Source: Lachnospiraceae bacterium
GTDB taxonomy: Bacteria; Bacillota; Clostridia; Lachnospirales; Lachnospiraceae
Direction of reading: 5' to 3'
Assembly (NCBI GenBank): GCA_017396555.1
Contig: JAFQLS010000045.1
Span: forward strand, 1 to 64,000
DNA length: 64,000 nt
The notes beneath the pieces were generated by a model. The model saw only the letters and a list, made by a program, of their open reading frames with translations. It had not been told where the DNA came from and made no database searches. The position numbers were made by a program, and so were the translations under genes. How positions within the stretch are numbered: the stretch's first letter is position 1; the number at the start of each line of letters is the position of its first letter. Below are positions 8,741 to 18,462 of this stretch, one piece after another.

Positions 8741-10945
8741 TTATTCACTTTCTTTATCTGCTATTTCTTTGAATCTTTCTAAACGTCCTTTCTTGGCTTC
8801 ACCACTTGTGCTATCTCCATATCCCTCAATAGAACTTTTATATTCTTTCCAATTATTTTTCAGAACATTTATCAGCCTCTTAAACAAATTTGACTCCTTT
8901 ATTTCTTCTTGCATATATATATCATTATCGTATATATAAAAGATCAGCGTATATGCATTTGTCTTTTGTCTCCAAAATTTTAAACATTCTTCAATTTCTT
9001 TTTTCTTAAATATGTACTTCTCTTTATTTTCTTTCTTATATATGGCTATTTTTTCTTTTTCACTATATATATCACTATATATATCACACATCATACCACA
9101 TATAACTTTTAGTTCTTCTATTTTTTTAATCACCTCTTTGTCATATTCTGCAAATTTTTCTTTTGCTTTATCATCTAAATTATTACTAACTAATCCATTC
9201 AATTCAGCATTTTTTTCTTTAATTATCTTGTCGCCCAACATATATGCTAAAATAGTTTCGATATGATTAATTGGCCTTTCTTTATCTCTCTCTGTTTTAT
9301 TGAACAGAACCATTACATACTCTTTTATTTTGCTTTCTTTTTTTAGTAAATTACGAATCCTATCATCTATTTGAGGCTCCACCTTTTTATATACCTCATA
9401 TTTGTATATTGCCCAGCCTTTCATAAAATAATCAAACGGACTCATCTTTTTTTGTAAAAAACAAATGGTAATAAATAATTCATACGGATCATGTACATAC
9501 CATTCTGACATATTTAAGGATTTAAGCATTTTATTTACTTCATCCTCAAAAAAAACAAAATCAACTACTCCTCGTTCAGCTTTTCCAAATTTCGACATAT
9601 GTTCAAAATATCTATCATCATACCCATTGGCAAAAGTCAAAAACTTTAATAATATCAATTCTTTTCTGTTACTAGCATTAGGTTCTTTTACTTCTCTATA
9701 AAATACAGTTCCATCTTCCCCTTCTTTTTTACCTTTGAGAAGGCATATTGTTCTATACATATTAATACTGTTAGAATTAACAGATTTCAATTTAACTAAT
9801 ATCGCTTCACATTCTTCTGGCTTTCTATATCTATAGTTTACCTCACTAACAGTTTCTTTATTGTCAAGTTTTTTACTAATTTCTTCTCTTGCGTATTTTT
9901 CAAATTCCACAGCATTATCTTTTTTATACTCAAACTTTATAATATCATCCCCCTGATATTCTGTTCTTTGGATATATTTCGAATTTGTAATATCAATTCC
10001 CTTAAAAATCTCCTCCCACTGGTTATTATTCAAATTAACAACTTTTGTTTCATCATTGTACAATACTTTTAAATACCTATTAATATTTATTTCCAATAAA
10101 TCTACACTTAGATTTTTAATGGTTCCATCTTTTTGCTTTTTCACTTTATTTAAATCAAGACTTTTCCCATCTGACAAATAATTGAAATTTATACTACAAA
10201 GATTATTCATCAATTCAAGATATTTTTGTTGAATTAGAGAACTTTTATCTTCACACAATTTTTCTGCTTTTAAACCAGACAGATACTTTTTTAGCTCCTC
10301 CTCTTTCATATCCAATAACCTATCTAAATCGCTTTTCTGAGGACAAACCAATGTTTTACCAGACTCCAAGTCACATGAATCTTCATTATCTATACAAAAA
10401 TCCTCACTTTCATATAAATTAATTAGTGCATCTGCTTTTTCCTTTATTACTCTTCTTTTATTTCTGTAATTAAAATTACACCATCTATAAATAATTTCCT
10501 TATAACTTCTAGGATTAAAACCTCTTTGATGTAAAACTTTTTGCATTAGCATAGATAAGTATTCATCAGAAATATCAAGACCTATTGCATATAAACATAA
10601 GTCTTCTCTTTTTAAGCTATCTGTTGAATAAGTCAGCTTTTTTAATAATTCATTTTTTTCCTTAATTGAAAAACCTACCTGTTCAAATCCTTGTTTGATT
10701 GTATCATCAATTTGAGCACTATCTAATTCTTTGCCCAACATTTTTTTAATATATTGCTCGATATAATATCTCAAAGAAACCTTTTCATTTAGTATTTTTA
10801 CTAATACCTTTATTAATTCCTCTACATTCTCATTTTGCACGCTTTCATTTGTTTTCTCATTGGCTTTTTTATGCGCATCTATATCTTGCATTATTAAATT
10901 AGTTATATCTCTGGCTTCTTTTGCATCTTCAAAACTATTTATCAT
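8741..10945 (-). CDS. Large unknown protein, last gene of the kinase-NB-ARC cluster
   Basis: A 734-residue soluble, lysine- and glutamate-rich, mostly helical protein. I recognise no domain. It has no signal peptide, membrane segment, P-loop or obvious nuclease motif. A fairly conserved-looking core lies around residues 120-185 (YAIGLDISDEYLSMLM, then RGFNPRSYKEIIYRWCNFNY). The start at 10945 follows GGAGG by 7 bases and leaves a 17-base gap from the sigma factor stop; the frame extends six codons further up without a better site. Its tight linkage to the sigma factor and kinase-NB-ARC gene suggests it is the effector or structural product of that system, but this is inference. Confidence 0.55.
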   Translation of the reverse strand: MINSFEDAKEARDITNLIMQDIDAHKKANEKTNESVQNENVEELIKVLVKILNEKVSLRYYIEQYIKKMLGKELDSAQIDDTIKQGFEQVGFSIKEKNELLKKLTYSTDSLKREDLCLYAIGLDISDEYLSMLMQKVLHQRGFNPRSYKEIIYRWCNFNYRNKRRVIKEKADALINLYESEDFCIDNEDSCDLESGKTLVCPQKSDLDRLLDMKEEELKKYLSGLKAEKLCEDKSSLIQQKYLELMNNLCSINFNYLSDGKSLDLNKVKKQKDGTIKNLSVDLLEININRYLKVLYNDETKVVNLNNNQWEEIFKGIDITNSKYIQRTEYQGDDIIKFEYKKDNAVEFEKYAREEISKKLDNKETVSEVNYRYRKPEECEAILVKLKSVNSNSINMYRTICLLKGKKEGEDGTVFYREVKEPNASNRKELILLKFLTFANGYDDRYFEHMSKFGKAERGVVDFVFFEDEVNKMLKSLNMSEWYVHDPYELFITICFLQKKMSPFDYFMKGWAIYKYEVYKKVEPQIDDRIRNLLKKESKIKEYVMVLFNKTERDKERPINHIETILAYMLGDKIIKEKNAELNGLVSNNLDDKAKEKFAEYDKEVIKKIEELKVICGMMCDIYSDIYSEKEKIAIYKKENKEKYIFKKKEIEECLKFWRQKTNAYTLIFYIYDNDIYMQEEIKESNLFKRLINVLKNNWKEYKSSIEGYGDSTSGEAKKGRLERFKEIADKESE

Positions 10946-10962
10946 AATTAATCCTCCGTACA

Positions 10963-11961
10963 TTAAAATATTTCAAATTTACACAATTTATTGCCTTCTA
11001 ATTTTTTTATTACTCTTTCTTTTAACTCCCACACATACACTTCTGGAAGATTTAATTTCTTACTAACCTCTTCCTCAGTCATCTTCTTGTCATATAGTAA
11101 AAGCATTACTTCCTTTTCCCGCTCATTAAGATATTGGTCAAATATATCATGAATATCTTCATCATTTAATTGCGTGCTCATTTTATCTATTACAGTTTCT
11201 TCAACGGACATATTTTCATCTTTATCACCAATTAGCGTCCCCAGCGATACCGGCTCCTGTGAAATCTCCATCAAAAATTTCACTCTTTCTTCCGAGCAAT
11301 TCATTTCTTTTGCGATTTCCCCTACTGATGGTTCTCTTCCTAGTTTCTGTACAAGCAATTTTTTTATTTTATTCATTCTGTTAATTAATTCGAGATTATG
11401 TTTAGGAATTCGTATAGTTCTTGCCTGATCTGCCATAGCTCTTGTAATAGCAGCCCTTATCCACCATGTTGCATAAGTACTAAACTTAAATCCTTTCTTA
11501 TAATCAAACTTTTCTACAGCTTTAATAAGTCCAAGATTTCCTTCCTGAATCAAATCAAGGTACAACATACCCATTCCAACATACTTTTTCGCTATACTTA
11601 CAACCAGACGAAGATTGGCTTCTGCCAATCTTTTTCCAGCCTCCTCATCTCCCTCTGTCTTTTTTATAGAAAGTTCTACTACCTCCTCTGCCGATAAAAG
11701 CGGAACCTTTCCAATTTCTTTTAAATACATTCTGACAGAATCATCTAGTCCAACTCCTTCTAAGAAATCGTCAGCTTCAAATCTTATGTTTTCCTCTTCC
11801 ATTTCCGACTCATCGCTTAATAACTCTTCCTCTATTATTGCCTGTAGTTCTTTATCTGTAGGCTCTTTAATAACGAACCCCTCCGTGTCTTGATCTAATA
11901 TCAAATACCTATTTTTCCCTCTTTTTGTTGTTTTAGATTGTTTGTTTTCCTTTTTACTCAT
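10963..11961 (-). CDS. RpoD-like sigma-70 factor with altered region 4
   Basis: A 332-residue sigma-70 family protein. Region 1.2 ([17 protein letters not shown], residue 75 on), region 2 ([20 protein letters not shown], then [15 protein letters not shown]) and region 3 are close to housekeeping RpoD, so promoter melting and -10 recognition should be standard. Region 4.2 is different: the usual TRERIRQIEAKALRKL is replaced by [17 protein letters not shown], removing the residues that normally read the -35 box. There is no long region 1.1. The ATG overlaps the stop of the kinase-NB-ARC gene (ATGA), so the two are translationally coupled. It is probably a dedicated sigma factor for this cluster or for an accessory regulon. 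Confidence 0.9.
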   Translation of the reverse strand: MSKKENKQSKTTKRGKNRYLILDQDTEGFVIKEPTDKELQAIIEEELLSDESEMEEENIRFEADDFLEGVGLDDSVRMYLKEIGKVPLLSAEEVVELSIKKTEGDEEAGKRLAEANLRLVVSIAKKYVGMGMLYLDLIQEGNLGLIKAVEKFDYKKGFKFSTYATWWIRAAITRAMADQARTIRIPKHNLELINRMNKIKKLLVQKLGREPSVGEIAKEMNCSEERVKFLMEISQEPVSLGTLIGDKDENMSVEETVIDKMSTQLNDEDIHDIFDQYLNEREKEVMLLLYDKKMTEEEVSKKLNLPEVYVWELKERVIKKLEGNKLCKFEIF

Positions 11962-14900
11962 GTACTTTTCCTCACTTTCTGTTTTAAAAATTGCAAAATA
12001 TCGTTGTCACCATTTGAACTCCCCCACCACTTCTCTGATACAACATGCAATATCATACTATATTCATTCTCTTTGTCTTTATCTCCTATTTTTTGATATA
12101 AATCAACAGCTCTAGAATACCAATCCATAATTGATTTCCCACATTCTGGATAAATATCTTTTGCAATTCCTATTCCTATTTTAAAATATTTTAATGCATT
12201 TTCATAATCTCCTACATATTTGTATTCTTCTACTAAAGATGCACAAATTCTTGCAATAAAACTCTTATCTATATCATCTTTAATTTTAATTGAATCCAAT
12301 AATTCAAATGCCTCTTGCATATACCTAATCCCGTTTTGTATGTCTTCATCTTTTTTATTATCTATATACAAATAACAATATGCAATTCCTAATTCATAAT
12401 ATATATTTCCTCTTTCTTTACTACTTACTTTTTTATCTTTTTGCATTAATGCTATAAGTTCTTCATACATCCCAATGCTTTTATATGTTTGCGAGCTCAT
12501 TATATATGCTATATTTAAACTTGTATAATAACGAATATAGTCTGTACTTTCCATACTAAACTTTTTTATTATATCAATAGCTCTTTTAATATTGCTTATT
12601 CCATTTTCATAATGACCACACATCACATTTATATCACCTAGAACTTTGTAATATTCAGCTACATCTAAGCTCTCCTTTATATTATTATCTTCATATATTT
12701 TTAGGGCTTTTTTAAGTAAACAAAGAGCCTTATCTATATTATCAAATGCACATATTTGGGCACCAAAAACTACATAATACTCAGCTAACTTCACAGGTTT
12801 TTTCACATATAATTTTTCAAATTTCTCAAGAGCAACCCACAAATATTTTTTACCAGTTTCTATATCGTTAATATTTTCAGGTACACATAGTAATATCTGT
12901 CCATATATATAAATAAAATTTGTATATTCTTCTGTTAACGATTCTGATAAACGCTTTATTACACATCTATATATTTCTTTTAATAACTTGTATTCTTTAC
13001 CATTTAAGTAAAAATGCACACATTTATATATATACTTTTTTGCATTATCGACTGTACTCTCCATCCCCTCCTGTCTATATAACACTTCCGACGATACCAT
13101 AGGCAAGCAATATACTCCCTTGCTCTTCGCTTTACTGTCAGCCAACAGATCCTTCCTATTCGACTCATATTCCAGCCATCCTTTATTGTGCAATTTCTGA
13201 AGAAGTATCGCTCCATTTCTACCCATACCACTCCATTCTGCAAATCTGGACATACTGATTCCTGTTTCTGATGGTACAAGTGTCATTATTCTTAATGCTT
13301 CTTTTTCATTATCCTCTAATATTTCTAATGTTCTCACTGCACCAAATATACATTCCAAATGATGATATGCATCTCCGTACTCCATAGCTTCATCATCTTT
13401 TCTATTCTGAACTTCTTCATCAATATGACGGACAATTCCTTGTTCTTCTAATTCCACTAACATATCTGATGGTTCCATTTCCATTCCATTCAAATATGAC
13501 ATCTGTTTTGCAAGCACCTTTATGCATAACGGATGATAACCTACTAGTTCTATAAGCTTTTTAATTGTTTCTTCTTCAGTACTAACAATTGCTTCTAATC
13601 TTTTAATCCATTCGCTGTTTCCTTCTTTAACTGCTGTCTCCTTATAGTAATATTCAAAGATACTCTTTGCAGCAGCATAATCCTTTGATAAATCTGATGA
13701 TTTAAGAGTTACGACTTCCACACCGCTTTTCGACCAGTCGTTCCAACTTGTTAAAATAATATCACAACCAAGCTCGTCCCACACACCAAATGTATCTTCC
13801 TTAGAGACATTATAATCGTGTATTATATATAATACCTTATTCTTCTTTTTACCATTATCGCTTTTATTAATTATATCCTTAAGTAATTTCTTCTTTTGAA
13901 CATAATATTGCTCTGTAAATTCCTTAGCTTCTATAATATTACCATTCTCGTCTTCAATAACTATATTCTCATTTACTATTTCTGTACTTATTATAGCTTG
14001 TCTTGCACTTGTTGCATGTATCTCCACAATACTTGTATATTCATTTTGGTGTTTCTCAGCATAAAGCCTTGCAAGACTAGATTTGCCTATTCCGCCTATA
14101 CCTGAAATACACACTATTCTACTCTTACCTTTTGCTTCTTGTTTTTTAAACTTTTCTTCAATCTCTCTTAACTTCCTATCTCGACCAAATATAATATCAT
14201 TATTTGGCGAGAAATTATCTTTTATAACTAGCTCGTCCTCATTTACATACTTTGTTATTTTTTCAATTGCTTCTATGACTTCATCCATATTATCATATCT
14301 TCGAGGTATACTATCTGTTATTGTATTTCTAAGGAAATCTTTAATTAGATCTATAGCATATCTTGAGCACTTATCATATTTCGTTCCAATTTTGTCTACA
14401 AGCTCTTTTTCATATTCAAAATCACGCAATAATTCTAAATTTATTTCTCCAGCAACATTAAAACTCTCTAAACTTTTGTCCATAAGAAATCTATATGTAA
14501 TTGCACCAATAGAAAATACATCCGCCCTTTCTCCATATTTCTTTAATATTGCTGTTTTCCCCTGTCTTACTTCTGGTGCTGTGTAACCATCCGAATATGA
14601 AAGCGTACAACCATCCACATCTGCTTTCTTTATAACTCCATCTATGTCCATAAGCATGACATACGCGTGTTCAGAACAATGCAGAAGATTTTGCGGTACT
14701 ATATCTAAATGTATATACCCCAGTGTATGCAATCTCTTAACAGCCTCTGCTGCTTTTGCTAACACCACAAAAAATTCATGGATTGATGGCTTAGATAGAA
14801 TAAATTCATCCATCCCCTCTGCTTTAATATAATCCATAATTATATATACCGTGCCATTTGCTTCAACAACCTCTCCCAACGACTTTACTATGAAATTATT

Positions 14901-15287
14901 AGTAGTCTCTTCACTACCAAAGTCTCTAAATAATTTTTCTGAATTTTTAAATCTTTCAAGTTTCTTTTTAAATTCTTCCGACTTATTATATGCCACTTCA
15001 GGAATTATAACCTCGCCTTTTGAATTTCTAACAATATTTATTGCCTCTTTGTCTTGTAAAACTGGAAAAAATTCTTTAAGAATTACTCTTCGACCTCCAT
15101 CTCCAGATTTATGTTTTTCTGGTGCATCCTTTTTGTTATAAATATAGGCCTGATATACGAGGCACGTTCCACCCCTGCCTACCCAACATTTCTCTCCTTC
15201 TTCATCATATTTCAGAACTGCTACTTTGTCCTCTGCAAGTTCTATTTTCTTTACTCCAACATCATACAAACTTTTTCGTCTATCCAT
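11958..15287 (-). CDS. Ser/Thr kinase - NB-ARC (STAND) ATPase - TPR protein
   Basis: An 1109-residue signal-transduction ATPase. The kinase domain (~1-345) has a glycine loop [10 protein letters not shown]71 in VILKEFFP, the catalytic loop HLDIVPQN (193-200), DID at 214-216 where DFG is expected, and TAPE. The NB-ARC domain follows a FGRDRKL linker at 367: Walker A GIGGIGKS (396-403), a Walker B-like strand VLYIIHDYN (485-493), ILTS near 511 and [10 protein letters not shown] near 590. From ~780 to the end are TPR-like helical repeats. The architecture is that of NLR-like sensors and conflict proteins. The catalytic-loop Lys is Val, so kinase activity may be reduced. It is followed by the overlapping sigma factor gene and lies downstream of a PP2C phosphatase gene. 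Confidence 0.9.
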   Translation of the reverse strand: MDRRKSLYDVGVKKIELAEDKVAVLKYDEEGEKCWVGRGGTCLVYQAYIYNKKDAPEKHKSGDGGRRVILKEFFPVLQDKEAINIVRNSKGEVIIPEVAYNKSEEFKKKLERFKNSEKLFRDFGSEETTNNFIVKSLGEVVEANGTVYIIMDYIKAEGMDEFILSKPSIHEFFVVLAKAAEAVKRLHTLGYIHLDIVPQNLLHCSEHAYVMLMDIDGVIKKADVDGCTLSYSDGYTAPEVRQGKTAILKKYGERADVFSIGAITYRFLMDKSLESFNVAGEINLELLRDFEYEKELVDKIGTKYDKCSRYAIDLIKDFLRNTITDSIPRRYDNMDEVIEAIEKITKYVNEDELVIKDNFSPNNDIIFGRDRKLREIEEKFKKQEAKGKSRIVCISGIGGIGKSSLARLYAEKHQNEYTSIVEIHATSARQAIISTEIVNENIVIEDENGNIIEAKEFTEQYYVQKKKLLKDIINKSDNGKKKNKVLYIIHDYNVSKEDTFGVWDELGCDIILTSWNDWSKSGVEVVTLKSSDLSKDYAAAKSIFEYYYKETAVKEGNSEWIKRLEAIVSTEEETIKKLIELVGYHPLCIKVLAKQMSYLNGMEMEPSDMLVELEEQGIVRHIDEEVQNRKDDEAMEYGDAYHHLECIFGAVRTLEILEDNEKEALRIMTLVPSETGISMSRFAEWSGMGRNGAILLQKLHNKGWLEYESNRKDLLADSKAKSKGVYCLPMVSSEVLYRQEGMESTVDNAKKYIYKCVHFYLNGKEYKLLKEIYRCVIKRLSESLTEEYTNFIYIYGQILLCVPENINDIETGKKYLWVALEKFEKLYVKKPVKLAEYYVVFGAQICAFDNIDKALCLLKKALKIYEDNNIKESLDVAEYYKVLGDINVMCGHYENGISNIKRAIDIIKKFSMESTDYIRYYTSLNIAYIMSSQTYKSIGMYEELIALMQKDKKVSSKERGNIYYELGIAYCYLYIDNKKDEDIQNGIRYMQEAFELLDSIKIKDDIDKSFIARICASLVEEYKYVGDYENALKYFKIGIGIAKDIYPECGKSIMDWYSRAVDLYQKIGDKDKENEYSMILHVVSEKWWGSSNGDNDILQFLKQKVRKST

Positions 15288-15341
15288 TTATTTCACCTTC
15301 CCAATATATTTTAACCTTCTCTTTGTTCCGTTGTTCTTTTA

Positions 15342-16154
15342 CTACCCTTGTTGAGTAGTTGATATAGTTTTTAAGAATTCTTCATAATAATACGTACTAG
15401 GTGCTTGGTTTAGCTTGCATATCTCTAATTCATCCCACTCATTTCCAAGATAAAATGTCATATTATATAATTCATCAATGTAAACAGGCATCATATTCCA
15501 TAAATGAAATACCTCTGATATTTCACCAAACTCCATATTCAAATTTCTAATTGCCCTAGATGAACCCACATATCTACTAATATAATATCTTATATTCCGG
15601 ATATTCTCTTTGTTATTCATTAATCCTACAACCGCATCAGCAGATCTTCTTCCAAGCATTCCAGAAAGAATATAAAACACCGTATTGTCAGATATCTCTT
15701 TATTCTCATTTAATAATTGATAGAATTCATATCTTGTATCCGCCATAGAAGCTCTATATTCAGACCAATCCAAATAAAATTTATTACCAAGCTCATATTC
15801 CTCAAATCTCAAGTCTCTAACAGCATTTTGATAATCAAGGCAATGCCTTAACTCATGCACATAAGTTCGAACCATATCATTTAAATCATGGCACCTCTCA
15901 GTACTTATAATTACTTTGTATGTATCATTTACCGACTGTTTCTCTAACCATTTCCCTCTTGCAGAATTCACCATTTTTTTGAATCTAATATCTTGAAATT
16001 TATATGCATCTTCCGGTCTGCCTTTAAGCCAGGCAGCAGATAATGTATTTCCAATGTATACCTCTATATCCTCCCATCCGGCATAAGAGAAAGCCGTCTC
16101 CCATAACAGATACTTTCTAAAATGTTCAATTATTTCATTCTTAATTTTCTCCAT
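15342..16154 (-). CDS. Zinc metallopeptidase (HExxH)
   Basis: A 270-residue soluble protein. HELRH at 100-104 is a zincin motif, and DWSEYRAS (E132) about 28 residues later fits the third ligand, with a helix register typical of gluzincin-like peptidases. No signal peptide. Start chosen at 16154 because GAGG lies 7 bases before it; the frame is open a further 15 codons, but that part is encoded by the palindromic element at 16157-16296. The gene lies between an unknown protein and the kinase-NB-ARC gene on the same strand. It may be an effector or a maturation protease. Confidence 0.65.
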   Translation of the reverse strand: MEKIKNEIIEHFRKYLLWETAFSYAGWEDIEVYIGNTLSAAWLKGRPEDAYKFQDIRFKKMVNSARGKWLEKQSVNDTYKVIISTERCHDLNDMVRTYVHELRHCLDYQNAVRDLRFEEYELGNKFYLDWSEYRASMADTRYEFYQLLNENKEISDNTVFYILSGMLGRRSADAVVGLMNNKENIRNIRYYISRYVGSSRAIRNLNMEFGEISEVFHLWNMMPVYIDELYNMTFYLGNEWDELEICKLNQAPSTYYYEEFLKTISTTQQG

Positions 16155-16156
16155 AC

Positions 16157-16296
16157 CAATCCTCATTTCTGAGCGATTTATTGCGAAGAGGCGACGCAAA
16201 TTTTAGATTTGCGTCTGCCATAGAAGCTATTTGCTTTCGCTCAGAAACAAATAGCCGTGTGAAAAATCAGCGCATCGGCGTGATTTTTCACACTAT
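16157..16296. repeat. Composite palindromic element with three hairpins
   Basis: Three consecutive perfect inverted repeats: GACGCAAAT/ATTTGCGTC (16193-16215), GCTATTTG/CAAATAGC (16226-16255) and GTGTGAAAAATCA/TGATTTTTCACAC (16257-16293). In addition CGCTCAGAAA in the loop of the middle hairpin is complementary to TTTCTGAGCG at 16166-16175, next to the ribosome site of the metallopeptidase gene. It has the look of an interspersed repeat family or a structured RNA element and lies between the stop at 16305 and the start at 16154. Confidence 0.7.
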
Positions 16297-16304
16297 CATC
16301 CTCC

Positions 16305-16982
16305 TCATTTCCACACCATACTACTAATCAAATATTCTTTTTGTTCCTCACTAAAATCAATTTTCCCCGAGTCCCACATCTTAGCAAAGTCTTCTTTTGA
16401 TAAACCGTCTTCGCTTTTTCCTATGTACTTCTCAACAAGCTTCTGTACTACATTATCAAAAAGCTCATCATTATCCATCAACTCTTTAATACACTCTTTA
16501 ACTGCGCTTTCATCAAAACAACTTATTATATATAACTCACGCTCATATGAATCAATCCAAGCTGATAATTTGTCTACAACATCAACTATCCCTCTACATT
16601 CAGCTTGATTTACAATTTTGTGTCTAAATTTGAACTCCGTATCAGATATATCTTTCATACTAACTTCAAAATTAATAAGACTACCTATATATGTTGCTAT
16701 TTCGTTCAACTGTACGAGAAATATAGGATTCTCTTTACACATCGAACCCTTACATATTCTAAAGACCTGTTCTTTAAGCTCATGCAATTGAGAGACAAAC
16801 TCTTCTTTAGCTTTATTGAGTAGTTCCTCAAAGGATACATTGTCAATACTTACATCCCTATTCCACAAATATCTGGAAATGAGATAGGTGTAATTCTTAA
16901 CCAATATATCCCTCTCACATACTAATCCATAATTAGCTTCTACTACTGCATTATTTGCTCTTTCTTTTAAATACTTAACCAT
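16305..16982 (-). CDS. Unknown protein, paralogue of the one at 22190-22594
   Basis: A 225-residue soluble, mostly helical protein. Its C-terminal half aligns with the protein at 22190-22594 in the same cluster: NFEVSMKDISDTEFKFR here against NFEVAKKDISNTDFNIR there, then a shared VDKL...SYE stretch and a matching C-terminal segment (FSEEQKEY versus LTAEQKMY). The ATG at 16982 is 9 bases after AAAGGAG; an in-frame TTG two codons earlier is too close. It lies between the PP2C and metallopeptidase genes. The family is unknown to me; two copies in one cluster suggest an adaptor or chaperone for two partners. Confidence 0.6.
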   Translation of the reverse strand: MVKYLKERANNAVVEANYGLVCERDILVKNYTYLISRYLWNRDVSIDNVSFEELLNKAKEEFVSQLHELKEQVFRICKGSMCKENPIFLVQLNEIATYIGSLINFEVSMKDISDTEFKFRHKIVNQAECRGIVDVVDKLSAWIDSYERELYIISCFDESAVKECIKELMDNDELFDNVVQKLVEKYIGKSEDGLSKEDFAKMWDSGKIDFSEEQKEYLISSMVWK

Positions 16983-17074
16983 ACACAATCACTCCTTTTA
17001 TTATATACTTAATTCGACAATTTATAAATATAATTGTCACGAAATGCTCATTTTATGTCACAAACGGTAACCAA

Positions 17075-17749
17075 CTAAATCATTATTCCATTAAACCCTA
17101 TATCATCTGATATATTTTTTGATAACAAGTCATTCTCAAGGCCTTTCCAGTCCATACCTTTAACATAATCCAAATAACTTTGGTTATCCTCTATCTCATT
17201 TGATATACCATCTGTCATCAAGAATATAAAACCTCTTTCGTCATGTCTTTTGACACGAAGTCTTTTCATAAAATTTCCAGATACAGTTGTGTATGTATAC
17301 TGTCTCGTTATACCATTTTCCGGATTAGATAAAATTCTCACTTCATAATTATTATCTACTAATCCTATAACACCGTCACCTATATGGACAGTCCAATAGA
17401 AATCCTTGCCTTCCGGTAAAATTGCAAGCATAAGAGTGGATGCAAAGCTTTCCTCTTCACAGTCATATTTTTTTGATAACTCAAAAATTGTTTCGTTAAT
17501 AACGCATCCAATTTTAAACTTTAAATCAATCTCGTTAATTTCTGAAAAATCTTCAATTTCATCCAACATATCTGATATAGACTTTTGCACTTCATATGCG
17601 CCTATATCTGAGAATTTTTGTGTCGAGACTCCGTCACACAGACCTATTACTCGTACATATTTACTCTTTTTATAGAAATACACATCTTTACATTTATCTC
17701 TATTTGCTCCCTTATGAACAAAACAGATATTCTCTTTATTATCATACAT
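17075..17749 (-). CDS. PP2C-type protein phosphatase
   Basis: A 224-residue Ser/Thr phosphatase of the metal-dependent PPM family. Metal-binding motifs can be read in order: LCDGVSTQKFSDIGA near residue 37, ASTLMLAI near 103, HIGDGVIGL near 122, FLMTDGIS near 176 and a C-terminal DDIGFNGIM, close to the family's GDN-type motif. No membrane segment. It is 13 bases downstream of the SIMPL gene and upstream of the kinase-NB-ARC gene on the same strand, so the natural inference is that it opposes that kinase. A GGAGG-type site precedes the ATG. Confidence 0.85.
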   Translation of the reverse strand: MYDNKENICFVHKGANRDKCKDVYFYKKSKYVRVIGLCDGVSTQKFSDIGAYEVQKSISDMLDEIEDFSEINEIDLKFKIGCVINETIFELSKKYDCEEESFASTLMLAILPEGKDFYWTVHIGDGVIGLVDNNYEVRILSNPENGITRQYTYTTVSGNFMKRLRVKRHDERGFIFLMTDGISNEIEDNQSYLDYVKGMDWKGLENDLLSKNISDDIGFNGIMI

Positions 17750-17762
17750 AACTATCCCCTCC

Positions 17763-18416
17763 TTATATCAATTCCCACTCTATCTCTATTTCTTCCTGCG
17801 CCGATAACTCATCCGGAATAAAATCATAGCCAAACAAGTAACCTGCTGTAATCGGTATAAAGGTACTGTCAAAGTAATCATTTGATATATAACCTTCGTA
17901 ATCAAACTCTTTTATTTTATATTGCATATTGACCACATTACCAAGCTTTGCACCTGCTGCCTCAGCCATAACCTTTGCCTTTTCTTCAGACTCCTTAATT
18001 ATAGTTTGCAAAAGTTTCTTTCTTAATCCTTCTACATCCGATACAGCCTGTACAATCCATATCTCAGGTTCTATACCACAATCCATTACTTTATGTATTA
18101 CCTGCTCTAATCGCGGTATATCAAACGGCATACACACCTTAAATTCTTGTGTAACCTTAATTCCTTTACTATAGCTTTCATTATCAACTAAATTGAAATC
18201 TGATATTCTATCTGTGGTAAACATAACAGAAACCACATCCTCTTTGCCAAATCCCAATTCTTCAAGACAATCTATAAGCTTAGCTATCTTTTCACAATGA
18301 TATTCCATTGCCTTCCTGTATGATGTATCTGCTGATTTGAGCGTAATCTGCAGTTTCAAAAGATCTGTAGTAAAACACATAGACCCTTTACCCAATATTT
18401 TAATAGTCCTATTCAT
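17763..18416 (-). CDS. SIMPL (DUF541) family protein
   Basis: A 217-residue protein of the SIMPL/DUF541 family. Typical features are the RTIKILGKGS opening, the alternating strands to residue 105, and the helix AKVMAEAAGAKLGNVVNMQY that is characteristic of the family. Many members are secreted; this one has no signal peptide. SIMPL stands for signalling molecule that associates with pelle-like kinase, and the gene lies beside a PP2C and near a kinase, so a link to the phospho-switch is tempting but unproven. GGAAAGG precedes the ATG. Confidence 0.75.
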   Translation of the reverse strand: MNRTIKILGKGSMCFTTDLLKLQITLKSADTSYRKAMEYHCEKIAKLIDCLEELGFGKEDVVSVMFTTDRISDFNLVDNESYSKGIKVTQEFKVCMPFDIPRLEQVIHKVMDCGIEPEIWIVQAVSDVEGLRKKLLQTIIKESEEKAKVMAEAAGAKLGNVVNMQYKIKEFDYEGYISNDYFDSTFIPITAGYLFGYDFIPDELSAQEEIEIEWELI

Positions 18417-18433
18417 AATAACCTTTCCTTTCC

Positions 18434-18454
18434 GGGCAGGCGTTTCGCCTGCCC
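18434..18454. other. GC-rich intergenic hairpin
   Basis: GGGCAGGCG and CGCCTGCCC form a perfect 9-base-pair stem with a TTT loop between the subtilase stop and SIMPL start. There is no T-tract, so an mRNA-stability or ribosome-spacing element within the operon is more likely than termination. Confidence 0.55.
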
Positions 18455-18462
18455 ATTAAATA

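Noticed and set aside
14083-14586. A 167-codon plus-strand frame
   Set aside because: It lies wholly opposite the kinase-NB-ARC gene, has no ribosome site, and its hydrophobic Ser/Ile-rich product is typical of an antisense shadow.
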